NCBI GenBank assembly: GCA_964404035.1
Contig: CAYOIT010000002.1
Span: 1-64,000, forward strand
Source: CAMBRF01 sp964404035
GTDB taxonomy: Bacteria; Verrucomicrobiota; Kiritimatiellia; CAIKKV01; CAITUY01
Direction: 5' to 3'
DNA: 64,000 bases
Part shown: positions 27,787-36,695 of the stretch, piece by piece
Layout: each line of letters starts with the position of its first letter
How positions within the stretch are numbered: the first letter of the stretch is position 1
Program-made: the position numbers and the translations under genes
Notes under the pieces: generated by a model
What the model was told of the DNA's origin: nothing
The model's input: the letters and a program-made list of their open reading frames with translations, nothing else
The model's database searches: none

Positions 27787-27792
27787 ACAACC

Positions 27793-28554
27793 ATGATATC
27801 CACCTTCCATCCCATTGCCTGCATCGAGCAGTTCCATCTCCTGTTTCTGGATCAATTGGGCCGGAAACTGGATAAGCGCCACTACGCCCTCAAGGGCGGA
27901 TGCAACCTGCGCTTCTATCTGCGCAGCATCCGGTTTTCCGAGGACATGGATATCGATGTGCAATCGACCCCGGTGAGTTCGTTGCAGGATCGGGTGGAGC
28001 AGATCCTCACAGGGTCTTCACTGGGGCAGATCTTGCAGACTCGCGGCTTGACGATCACACATTGGTCCGCCCCCAAGCAGACGGAGACCACCCAGCGATG
28101 GAAGATGACCCTTGCCGCCAAGGCATCGGAACTACCCCTGCACACCAAGATTGAGTTCTCCCGGCGGGGAATCGACGATCCGGTGGCTTTCGAGCCCGTC
28201 GACAGCTTGCTGATGCGCGACTACCAACTCACGCCCATCCTCGCCAGCCACTATCCGCCTGAGGCCGCGTTTCGACAGAAACTCAACGCCTTGATCCACC
28301 GCTCTCAAACCCAGGCCCGCGATATTTTCGATCTCGACCATTTGCTCCGCTCCGGCGTTTCGACCCAGGGAATGGCCCTGCCGCCGCAATGGCGCGAGGC
28401 GCAACAGAACGCCCTGTCCGTCTCGTATGACGTCTTCAAAAGCCAGGTGCTCTCCTTCTTGGCGCCGGACTACCAGGCCCAGTACGATGCCCCCCGAGTG
28501 TGGGATGAGATGGTGCTTCGCGTGGTCGAGTCACTGAAAGGAGGAACCCCGTGA
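27793..28554 (+). CDS. AbiEii-family nucleotidyltransferase toxin
   Basis: 253 residues. The type IV toxin signature is clear: YALKGGCNLRFYLRSIRFSEDMDID (about 31-55), giving the GG and the DxDxD acids of the nucleotidyltransferase site; EAAFRQKLNALIHRSQTQARDIFDLDHLL resembles the RxKxxAlxxRxxxRDlyDl motif of the family. Such toxins modify targets, for example adding nucleotides to tRNA, and are linked to phage defence. Here the toxin gene comes first and the antitoxin second, overlapping by four bases (GTGA), the reverse of the usual order. Confidence 0.85.
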   Translation: MISTFHPIACIEQFHLLFLDQLGRKLDKRHYALKGGCNLRFYLRSIRFSEDMDIDVQSTPVSSLQDRVEQILTGSSLGQILQTRGLTITHWSAPKQTETTQRWKMTLAAKASELPLHTKIEFSRRGIDDPVAFEPVDSLLMRDYQLTPILASHYPPEAAFRQKLNALIHRSQTQARDIFDLDHLLRSGVSTQGMALPPQWREAQQNALSVSYDVFKSQVLSFLAPDYQAQYDAPRVWDEMVLRVVESLKGGTP

Positions 28555-29162
28555 GACTCCTCGCCGCCCTGACCCAACTCCAGGGTCTGAATCAACCCGT
28601 CATGGAGACGGGTGATATGGCCGTCGTTCTAGGCGTGGGGAAAGCCCATGCCAGCAAGATCGCCGCGCGCCTTGCCGAAGCGGGACATCTCCTGGCGTTA
28701 CGGCGCGGGGTATGGGCCTTCCCGGGACGGATCGATACGCTGGCGATTCCGGAGCGGCTGACCGCCCCGCAACCAGCCTATGTGTCACTTCAGAGCGCGC
28801 TCTATCATCATGGCATGATTTCCCAGGTCCCCTCATCAGTCTATGCCGTGTCGCTGGCACGAACCCGGCGTTATGTGACGCCGCTGGGCGTAGTCTCGGT
28901 CCATCATGTGGCACCGGATTTCTTTTTTGGATACGAAACTCTGGGCGAGAAGGGCATTCGGCTGGCGCGCCCGGAGAAAGCATTACTGGATGTCTTCTAC
29001 CTGTCCCCAGCCAAATCGCGACTGTTCTGCCAGCTTCCGGAAGTCGAGCGGCCGGATGGGTTCGACGTTCAGGAGGCGCATTGCATGATTGCCCGAATCC
29101 CGTTTCCCGCTCGGCGAAACATGGTGGCCGAACGATTTGAGCAGTGGCTTGAAGAGACCTGA
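28551..29162 (+). CDS. AbiEi-family antitoxin
   Basis: 203 residues with GTG start at 28551. The N-terminal winged helix (LQGLNQPVMETGDMAVVLGV...KIAARLAEAGHLLALRRGVWAF) is the AbiEi_4-type DNA-binding domain, and the C-terminal half (PAYVSLQSALYHHGMI, then RPEKALLDVFYL) is the standard antitoxin domain. In type IV systems the antitoxin represses the operon and offsets the toxin without stable binding. It follows the toxin gene with a four-base overlap. Confidence 0.85.
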   Translation: MRLLAALTQLQGLNQPVMETGDMAVVLGVGKAHASKIAARLAEAGHLLALRRGVWAFPGRIDTLAIPERLTAPQPAYVSLQSALYHHGMISQVPSSVYAVSLARTRRYVTPLGVVSVHHVAPDFFFGYETLGEKGIRLARPEKALLDVFYLSPAKSRLFCQLPEVERPDGFDVQEAHCMIARIPFPARRNMVAERFEQWLEET

Positions 29163-29243
29163 GCTGCTCTTGTAGAAGGCGGTCCGTACCCCACCCTTCC
29201 TTCCCGCCCGTCTCGGCCACGATGTAGCTACAGTGAACACTCT

Positions 29244-29303
29244 TGTAGTCGCCCCGCTCCGTCGGGGCGTTGCCGACACGGCGACAGAGCGCCGTGGCTA
29301 CAG
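29244..29303. repeat. Hairpin repeat family D, copy 2
   Basis: TTGTAGTCGCCCCG...CGGGGCG followed by a second arm ending GCCGTGGCTACAG, so the outer ends (TGTAG / CTACA) also pair. It sits after the AbiE pair and before the convergent giant gene, where it may terminate both. The rest of 29163-29327 holds nothing recognisable. Confidence 0.6.
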
Positions 29304-29327
29304 AAGATAGCCATCCTGCCGCACTTC

Positions 29328-30178
29328 CTACCGGAACCTGAACACCGAGCCCGGCGGAAGCAGCTGCACCTCGTAGGCCCCCATATCCACGATGTTGTTC
29401 AGGATCCGCGGGCCGCCGGCCAGATCGACCGCGTTGGTCATCCACGACACGCTATTCGTCCCGCCGTTGGCACAGGGCGAACGCGGCTTCAGCCGATAGT
29501 CCCCCGGCGTACAGGTCAGGCCATATCCCGCACCCGTCGCCTCGAAGATCGGGTCGGCCACGCGGTTGCCGTTCGCGTCGGCCGTCAGTTCCGGCGCGCA
29601 GGAATACGCGAAACCGACCGCCGTATTGACGTTCGAAGAGACAGTCGCCCCGTTGTGGTAGATGATCGTGTTGGTGACCGTGCCCGTGGTCAGGTACAGC
29701 CCGCCACCCGTGCTACGCGTCTTGTTGCGTACGATCGTGCAGTTTTCCACCGCACCGCCGAGAAGCGTCATCCCGCCGCCATGGTCGCCTTCCACGCCGG
29801 TGTTATTGTCGTTCTGGTTGCCCATGAGCAGGCAGTTACGCACCAATCCCCCGAACACTACCATGCCCGCCCCGCCTTTGTTGCCTTCGCCGTAGGTGCT
29901 GCCGTAGATCGAGTTTGCGAGTGAGTTGTTGCTGATCGTACAGAAGTCAACGGTACCCCCGTACATGTCGATCCCGCCGCCATGACAGCGATCCGAAGAC
30001 GCCAGACTGTTGCCGGAGATCGTCGAGCGCGTCACGCGGCCGCTGTTCAGCCAGATGCCACCGCCATACGTATTGTTGGCGCCGCCCTGATTCCCCCGGA
30101 CCACACAATTGGTAACCGTGCCACCGGTCATGTAGATCCCGGCCCCGTAGTTCGGGTTGCCGCCGGAGGCCACGTGTC
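29328..30178 (-). CDS. Giant beta-helix protein, C-terminal part (tail GSVFRFR)
   Basis: The last roughly 280 codons of the gene that starts at 33631. Repeats of the type GAGIYMTGGTVTNCVVRGNQGG, then NSGRVTRSTISGN and GGTVDFCTISNNS, are right-handed parallel beta-helix coils (choice-of-anchor/polymorphic outer-membrane style). The protein ends LLPPGSVFRFR. Sense coding joins the upstream part by a one-base shift between about 30176 and 30182: the upstream frame ends VADSTVADTW while this frame carries on as HVASGGNPNYGAGIYMTGG. This frame is open further upstream but is nonsense there. Confidence 0.75.
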
Positions 30179-33100
30179 TGCCACGGTCGAGTCCGCCACC
30201 GTACCTCCGGTCATATAGATACCGCCGCCGGCAGCGCTCTGGTTGCCGGAGATCGTACAACGCAACAAGCTTCCCCCGCCGATCAGTTTCACGCCGCCCG
30301 CGCCGTTGACCGTATTGTTGGTGATGCGACAGTCCACGGCCATCCCCCCGGTCAGGTACAAGGCCCGTCCGGCCCCGCGATTCGCCGTCAGCGTGCAGTT
30401 CGTCACCGTCCCATTGAAAAGCCGGATCCCGCTGCCTTCGGCAAAACTGTCGAGACCATGCCTGACGGTCAGGCTGTCCAGCATGGCGCCGACCGCACTC
30501 ATCGTCACGCAACGGGTCGCCGCGTTGCCGTCAAAAATGGTGGCCGCGGGGCCGTTCACACCATGCACGTCGATCGCCGCATCGAGCGTAATCGGCGCCG
30601 TCACGGTGTAGACCCCGTTCGAAACCCATACGGAGTGATGCGTGCCTCCCGCTGCCAATAGTGCTTTGATGGCGTTCACCGCGTCGTGAACGTTCGTCGC
30701 CGCCGTCGTCCAGTCGCTGTACGGATAGATGCTGGTTCCGTTCGTCGCGACAAAGGCGTCCGCATCACTGACCACCGTGATCAGGGCCTGCCGCACCACC
30801 TGGTCGCTCTCGGCCACGCCATTACTGGCCACGAGCCGGACCGTGTATGTACCCACCTGGTACACATTGCTGACCACACGCTGATCAGTGCCGGGACCAT
30901 CCATGCTGCCGTCGTTGTCAAAGTCCCAATAGAAGCTCGCTCCATTGGTACTCGCACCGGCCACGGCAGCCGTGAAAACCACTGTGAGGGGTGCATACCC
31001 TGCGTTGGTGCTGACGGAGAACCCGCACCGGAAGGCGCCCGATGTCGGGTGCAGTTGCTCGTAGGCTCCCAGGTCGTGACGGGCCGTGCCGTCGCCATCG
31101 CCATCCAGCGGGCGGGGCACCCCCTCCCGGTCCGTCGTAATCGCCGCCAGATTCGTCCCGACATCGATACNNNNNNNNNNNNNNNNNNNNNNNNNNNNNN
31201 NNNNNNNNNNNNNNNNNNNNNNNNNNNNNNNNNNNNNNNNNNNNNNNNNNNNNNNNNNNNNNNNNNNNNNGGAGATGGTGACGTTGCATAGCCGTCCCGC
31301 CGTGAGACTCACGCCACCGCCGTTCAGGTAACTCTGGTTGTCGTAGATCGCGCAGTTCTCGACAGCACCGCCTTGCACTTGCACGCCGCCGCCGTCGGCG
31401 CCGACCGCGTTGACAGCATTCATGTTGGAGTTGCCGAAGATCCGGCATTTTCGCAGAGTGCCGCCGAACATGAGGACGCCGGCGCCACCGCCATACCCCT
31501 CAACGTAACCGCCCGGTGCCGTCGCCCCGGACATCGAGTTGCTGGAAATCACACAGGAATCGACCGTGCCGCCGAACATCTCCACCCCGGCGCCATGTGA
31601 CCGCTGGGGGCTTCCGGAGAACTTGTTGCCCGTGATCAGGCAGTTCGCCACGGTGCCGTTGTTCATCCAGACGCCGCCGCCATAGCCGTTGTTCCCGCCC
31701 GAACGTGAGTTGTCGCGAATGACGCAGTTGGTGACCAGTCCGCCGGTCATGTAGATCCCGTTCCCATAGGCGGGATCGTTCACGCTCTTGTTATTGCGAA
31801 TGGTGCAGTTCCGTACCGTGCCGGCGGTCATGTAGACCCCGCCGCCATCACTGAGCCCGTTGGTCGCCGTGAAGCCATCCAGCACGGCCCCGGCATGCGA
31901 GAGGACAAAACAGCGGACCGCGCCATTGCCGTTGACGATGGTGTTGGAGGCGCCGTTGAACCCGTGGAGCAACACCTGCTTGGAGAGCGCGATTTGTGCG
32001 CCGACCGTGTAGGTCCCGTTCGAGACCAGGATCAACTGGCCCGCCGGCGCCTGCGCCACCGCGTTGCTGATCGTCAGGAACGCATCACTCCAACTGTGCC
32101 CCCCGTGGGTGTCCAAGCCATTGGTCGCCACGTACCAGGTGCCATCGGCGATCGTCACCGTGGCATTGCTCGCCACGCCAACGAGATAGGGCCCCGGCGC
32201 CAGGGACAGTTCCACGGGCTCCGCCGGCTCCTCAATGGCATCCACGATGGGGGCGACAATCACCGCCGCCGTGGCGACGCCCGCTGGAAGGAGGACCCAA
32301 CCGGACAACGCGGCATAGTCCACGCCGTTGGAGGCCGAACCGCCGAGGGTGTAGTTGATCGTCAGGCTGGAATTGGTGGCCCAATCCGGCCGGGAGACGG
32401 TGAAGGTACCGGTATCGGCCAGGATCTCCGAGGCCGAGGCATCCGTCGCCGACACCGTCACGTCACCCAATGCGAGTGAGGCCGACGCACTGGCCCATAC
32501 GGCGTCGTTCGCGTTGGTGGCGGCATACCGGTAGAAGTAGGTCACATTTGGCGTATCCAGGCTAATGTTCACGCTGACCGGCCCCGCGACCTGCGCTCCC
32601 GCCAGAACATTGGTGTGTTGCCAGGCCGCGGCTACAGCGCCACCATCGTTCGTGCCCCAGTAGACGAAGACCGTGGTGTCCGCTGTTCCCGCTGAAATCA
32701 GCGTGCCGTTCAGTGTGGCCGACAGGGGGGTCACATCGCTCGCCGGGAGACTCTCGATCTCGGGGCTGATGGCCAGATAGCGGACGATCACAATGCCGGA
32801 TGCGCCGGCGCCACCGGTGCCACTGCCGGCGCCACCCCCGCCGCTGCCGGTAAAGCTGGCCCCGGCGGTGGGAGCCAGGATGCTATGGTTGCCTCCGGCG
32901 CCGCCGATGCCGCTGCCACCCGAGCCCGGCGCCGGATTCGGCGCCTGCACGGTGTTACCCCCGCCGCCGCCACCTCCCGCATACACGGCGCTGACGCCGG
33001 AGATGGTATTGGTGCGTCCTCCGCCACCATTGTGCGTTCCGACGGAATTGGCCCCGCCCCCGCCACCACCTGATCGCGAACCACTTACGCAGGCTCCGCC

Positions 33101-33631
33101 GTTATAGCCCTGATTCGCCGTGGCCGTGCCGCCCGAGCCGCCAGTCCAGCCGCCGCCCCCACCGCCGCTGCCACCCGCCTTCCCCGCTGCACCACCGCCG
33201 CCACCCCCACCACCGCCGCCCGTCGTAGACAGAAACGCCGTAACGGAATTGGAGACGACCGATTTGACGCCGTTGTTGCCGCTACCGCCCGACACGCCGG
33301 TACCACCAACCCCAACCGTGATGGTCACCGTTCCCGTTTCTACGGCAAAGCCGTTTGTATAGATGTACCCGCCCGCGCCACCGCCCCCCGCTCCATTGCC
33401 GTCACCCGTGGCACCGCCCGCGCCGCCGCCCGCGACCACCAGCACCTCAACCGCGCCGGTGGCCGTAACAGTGAGCGTGCCGTCGTTCGTGAAAGTATGG
33501 ATGCGGTAGCCGTCAATTCTCGCCAGGTTACCCCCCGTCGCATTGACAGCCGAAGCCGTCTGGGCGAACGCCAGAGCCACAACCGCTGTGGCTCCCAGAT
33601 GCGAAACGAGACACTTTGGAATTGTTCTCAT
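30179..33631 (-). CDS. Giant secreted protein: glycine-rich domain, Calx-beta, beta-helix, PKD, beta-helix (N-terminal part)
   Basis: Signal peptide MRTIPKCLVSHLGATAVVAL followed by AFAQTASAV. A glycine-rich domain (about 30-280) follows, then a Calx-beta domain (DASASEILADTGTFTVSR ...NGVDYAALSG ...DAIEEPAEPVELSL), a first beta-helix with coils such as GTVRNCTIRNNKS and GGTVDSCVISSNS, a PKD domain (YAPLTVVFTAAVAGASTNG, WDFDNDGSMDG, VGTYTVRLVASNG), and a second beta-helix. A 100-N gap (31171-31270) falls in the first helix region; both sides remain in the same frame as filled, but true length is unknown. It lies 127 bases downstream of the second GntR gene, with a family A repeat between. It is likely a cell-surface or secreted adhesion/binding protein. 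Confidence 0.75.
31171..31270. other. Scaffold gap (100 N) inside the giant beta-helix gene
   Basis: Exactly 100 N between VSLTAGRLCNVTIS and IDVGTNLAAITTD codons. The number is a placeholder; internal beta-helix repeats probably broke the assembly. Confidence 0.95.
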
Positions 33632-33660
33632 GCTGCCCCCTCCTGATGTCCATCCTACCC

Positions 33661-33747
33661 CAGTACGGCGGGCACTACGTTGCCCGCCGGCGCCACTGTC
33701 GAGTTCCCCTGCGCCGGGAATGCCGGGCGACGTAGCGCCCGGCCTCC
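33661..33747. repeat. Double-hairpin repeat family A, copy 2
   Basis: CAGTACGGCGGGC...GCCCGCC and GCCGGGCGACGTAGCGCCCGGC separated by a spacer of about 31 bases. It occupies most of the space between the second GntR gene and its giant protein gene and could attenuate read-through. Confidence 0.75.
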
Positions 33748-33758
33748 TTCAGAAAACT

Positions 33759-34895
33759 CTAATGTCCCACTTCCTCTTCCCAGATCGCCGGGATGGCGGT
33801 GTGCGTGGCCGGCGATTCGCCGCGCCGTTGCTGCGCGATGCGGTCCATGCACACCGCCACCAACTTGGAAATGTCATACCCCAGGCGCATCACCGGCACG
33901 GCACTCTGGGTCGGATGCGGGAAGTTCGTTTGCGCCACCACAACCAGATCGCCGGGTCGCCCCGCCTCACCGGCCGCCCGCACGGGCACACCGGATTCCG
34001 CCAATCCGGCCGTCAGTTCCGGCACCAGATTGTCGTCGGTGATGACCAACCCATCCGGCCGCACGCCGGGCACACCGCACACCAGCAGTCGCGCGAGCCG
34101 GCGCATCGACAAGCCGCTCTCCGGACTCGCCGCCTGGATCCAATGGGGTTCCACCGTGAGCCCGCACGCCGTCGCGAGGGAAGGAATGCGCTCCACCTCC
34201 CGCCCATAGTGCCAGCCCGACAACATGACGACCGCCGCACGCTTGCACCCGCACGCGGCCAGTCGCTCGAACGCTTTCGGCAGGAAGCCATCCAAGTCCG
34301 GGTAGACCGTGGGGAATTCGTTGTGGACGGACTGCGCGGCGATCGCCACGTGCGGCAAGTCGCACGCCTGGGCCAGCAGCAACTCCAGCGCGCGTCGGCC
34401 CATGGGGCTGAAGGCGAAGACCACGCCCGCCAGCCGGGAGCCGAGCACGCACCGGATCAGTCTCTGGTGATCGGGCGTATCGACATGGAAATCGACCTCG
34501 TAGAACGGCAGAACCTGACGCTCAGCGCTCTGCCACCGCTCGGCCTCGCGTCGGATGGCGTGAAAGAACTGGGAGGTCGTCTGGGTGGCGCCGAACGGAA
34601 AAACAAACCCGAAGTTCGAGAGGTGGGGCGGATACGGGACCACAAAGGTGCCACACCGATGCCGCGTCTCGATGAAACCGGCTTCCCGCAACTCCTCCAT
34701 CGCGGCTCGGATCGTGCGCGAATCGGCGCGGCAGAGCCGCTCCAGTTCCTGGTGGGTTGGAACACGAGCCCCGGGCAGGAGACTGCCGGCGACAATGCGG
34801 CTTCGGATGAAACTCAATACCTGTTCGCGCTTGTCCGGCGGGCGACCGTTTCTCGGAGTAGTGTTTTTTATGGTACAGGAAAAACAACCTATCAC
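33759..34895 (-). CDS. GntR-type regulator with LacI-like ligand-binding domain (copy 2)
   Basis: 378 residues, paralogous over its whole length to 26494-27621. The winged helix (about 20-80) reads IRSRIVAGSLLPGARVPTHQ, ELERL, AAMEELREAGFIETRHRCGTFV. The effector domain has FPTVYPDLDGFLPKAFERLA, DGLVITDDNLVPEL and ends TAIPAIWEEEVGH. The start is uncertain; GTG at 34895 has no clear ribosome site, but a promoter whose -10 lies ten bases before it would give an almost leaderless message. It precedes a giant secreted protein gene on the same strand, as its paralogue does. Confidence 0.8.
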   Translation of the reverse strand: MIGCFSCTIKNTTPRNGRPPDKREQVLSFIRSRIVAGSLLPGARVPTHQELERLCRADSRTIRAAMEELREAGFIETRHRCGTFVVPYPPHLSNFGFVFPFGATQTTSQFFHAIRREAERWQSAERQVLPFYEVDFHVDTPDHQRLIRCVLGSRLAGVVFAFSPMGRRALELLLAQACDLPHVAIAAQSVHNEFPTVYPDLDGFLPKAFERLAACGCKRAAVVMLSGWHYGREVERIPSLATACGLTVEPHWIQAASPESGLSMRRLARLLVCGVPGVRPDGLVITDDNLVPELTAGLAESGVPVRAAGEAGRPGDLVVVAQTNFPHPTQSAVPVMRLGYDISKLVAVCMDRIAQQRRGESPATHTAIPAIWEEEVGH

Positions 34896-34897
34896 TT

Positions 34898-34934
34898 ACA
34901 CCTGTAGGTTATCAGGTGTCGCTGTGCCGGGCAA
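34898..34934 (-). promoter_or_regulatory. Promoter and operator of GntR (copy 2)
   Basis: On the minus strand TTGCCC (34934-34929), a 17-base spacer and TAACCT (34911-34906). The inverted repeat ACACCT-N10-AGGTGT (34898-34919) is centred on the -10; a second one, AACCTA-N13-TAGGTT (34886-34910), overlaps it and the start codon. Confidence 0.45.
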
Positions 34935-35049
34935 GAGGAATTTTCGGAGGGTCACGGTTCGGTGCCTCGAACCGCTGTTTGCCTTACGCGAATAGGTCGC
35001 GTCTCGTCCAGGATGGCAACGGCATCCCGCCTGAATAACTGCGGAGATT

Positions 35050-35293
35050 CAATCTGGAACTCAGCCGGCCGCGCGGCTGCGCCGCGAACAAACCCTCGGG
35101 TAACTTGCATGCGCGGTTCCTCCACAAGTACTTGCGTACGAAAGCAATCTGGAACTCAGGAACTCACGAAGAGTCCTTTGCCCTCCCCTTCCTGACTTCC
35201 TGAGTTCCAGATTTGTCCCTGTCCCGACGGGTCAAGTTATAGGCAAGGAAATCAGGAGTGGATGCGAGATCTCTTTCCCTGAGTTCCAGATTT
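35050..35293. repeat. Cluster of four family F elements (AATCTGGAACTCAGG and its reverse complement)
   Basis: The core AATCTGGAACTCAG occurs at 35050-35064 and 35146-35160 and its reverse complement CCTGAGTTCCAGATT at 35200-35214 and about 35278-35292, so inner and outer pairs can form nested hairpins. This fills the 427-base space 34896-35322, in which I see no gene. Confidence 0.65.
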
Positions 35294-35322
35294 GATTGTC
35301 ATGGAGTAGGTTCAGGGTGAGT

Positions 35323-36069
35323 TCATTCGGCCAACGCCTTCGGCAATCGCTTGGTGAGAAAGGAGGCCAACTTGGAGGGCTGCGCCACCTCCAGTTCGGA
35401 AAAAAGCAAACGGCGCGGAATGGCTAGTGAGGTCAGAATGCGGCGGGCTTTCTGCAGGGTTACGACGGCAAGGAGCCGCTCCAACAGGTCGAGCATCCCC
35501 CGTTCGTCAAGGCGACCAGCGGCCATGGAAGCCTGCAGATCCGCCAGGTACGCGGGCATCAACTGCGCCAGAATGCGAATATGACGGGCGTCCTGCCGTC
35601 CGGTCTGGGGCAGGTCGGCAAGGTTGGCGATCTTGGCCTGCAACAGGGCGATGGGGCCGGGCACCCGCACCGCGACGCCGCTTGCGCCTAAGACGATGGT
35701 GTACGCCGGTCGGCAAAGGTCTTCATTCCCAATACCGTGAACATAGCGTAGGACCTCGACCGGCAAGGGACGCCCATCCGGGCTCACGGCGATGACAACC
35801 CCAATCTCGTTGGTGGCCGGCCCCTTGGTGAAAAACTGTGGTTTGACGCCAGCCACCTTGCCGATCAGAGAGAGCGTCTCCCGATCGCCAAGCACATCCA
35901 TGTCCCGGGAAACAAACGGCGCAAGACCGGTAGTGCGGTCGTGGTAGTACAGCGCCCACAGGTTTACGGCCTGGCCTCCCACCAAGAACAACGGGGTGGC
36001 GGTTGCCAGCACCGCCGCAAACTCCTCGGGCTGTCGCTCGAGCGAATCAGGCAACGTTTCGTTTGGCAT
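35323..36069 (-). CDS. Nucleotidyltransferase-fold protein of a toxin-antitoxin-like pair
   Basis: 248 residues starting MPNETLPDSLE. Nucleotidyltransferase signature: FLVGGQAVNLWALYY at about 28-42 and VSRDMDVLGD with Asp56 and Asp58. The remainder is helical. It overlaps the 3' end of the upstream small gene by 23 bases. The order (small gene first) is opposite to the pair at 13233-14013, yet the overlap length is the same. Related proteins are annotated as nucleotidyltransferases of toxin-antitoxin modules; the target is unknown. Confidence 0.7.
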   Translation of the reverse strand: MPNETLPDSLERQPEEFAAVLATATPLFLVGGQAVNLWALYYHDRTTGLAPFVSRDMDVLGDRETLSLIGKVAGVKPQFFTKGPATNEIGVVIAVSPDGRPLPVEVLRYVHGIGNEDLCRPAYTIVLGASGVAVRVPGPIALLQAKIANLADLPQTGRQDARHIRILAQLMPAYLADLQASMAAGRLDERGMLDLLERLLAVVTLQKARRILTSLAIPRRLLFSELEVAQPSKLASFLTKRLPKALAE

Positions 36070-36460
36070 GCCTTCGTTCCAGTTCCAGGATGCGAATCTT
36101 ACAGTGCGGAGCGATGATCGAGTTCCGGCCCTGCACGGCGCTCGGACTGACCAGTTGCAGGGCAAGAAGCACCTCGTCGAACTCGCGCTGAGCCCGTTTG
36201 AAGCGGGCCAGTTGCGCCGCCGTGGCGAAGCGGTCCGGCGGTTCGGGACAGAATGGCATGACCGCCGCCCGCAACCACTTGACCCGGGCCGGATCGTCGG
36301 CCCGGGCCTTCACCGTGTCGCGCACGGCCTGTCGCAAGAGCGCGACGACGGTCTTGCCTTCGCGTCGGGCGATCTCCGCCAGTGCGGCCAGTACGGCCGC
36401 GTGTTCCGCCAGACTCTGCCGGCGCTTTGTGCTCACGAGTTGGTTCGGCATGGCGACCAT
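36047..36460 (-). CDS. Small helical protein preceding the nucleotidyltransferase
   Basis: 137 residues starting MVAMPNQLVSTKRRQSL or at the second Met three codons later. The segment LAALAEIARREGKTVVALLRQAVRDTV looks like a ribbon-helix-helix or other small DNA-binding helix pair, suggesting an antitoxin/regulator. It overlaps the nucleotidyltransferase gene by 23 bases. A palindrome GGTTGATTCAACC lies eight bases upstream of the start. I do not recognise a named family. Confidence 0.6.
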   Translation of the reverse strand: MVAMPNQLVSTKRRQSLAEHAAVLAALAEIARREGKTVVALLRQAVRDTVKARADDPARVKWLRAAVMPFCPEPPDRFATAAQLARFKRAQREFDEVLLALQLVSPSAVQGRNSIIAPHCKIRILELERRHAKRNVA

Positions 36461-36468
36461 CCTTGTTA

Positions 36469-36481
36469 GGTTGATTCAACC
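36469..36481 (-). promoter_or_regulatory. Palindromic operator GGTTGA-T-TCAACC upstream of the small gene
   Basis: Perfect palindrome with six-base arms directly upstream of the start at 36460. On the minus strand TTGCCA, a 17-base spacer and TACTGT lie further upstream and end about 25 bases before the ATG, so the palindrome would sit in the short leader, a place suited to autorepression. Nothing recognisable is seen in the rest of 36482-36695. Confidence 0.4.
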
Positions 36482-36695
36482 TTTTACAGTATCTTCCACC
36501 AATACTCTTGGCAAGGCTCGTTTTCAAGAGATCAGGGTCAGCGACGGTCCGCCGTCTTAACGGCCTTTCGCCTTGTGCGACCCGTGCGGGGTCATTTCCA
36601 TTTGACGCCATGGGACAGAGGCAACGCCTGGCTCTGCATGCCCTCCACAGCCTTGGCGACGGCGGTTACCCAAGGCAGACGTTTCTTCTTCCGCC

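Noticed and set aside
35050..35293. Family F cluster as a CRISPR array
   Set aside because: Copies alternate in orientation, are about 15 bases, are unevenly spaced and no cas gene is near.
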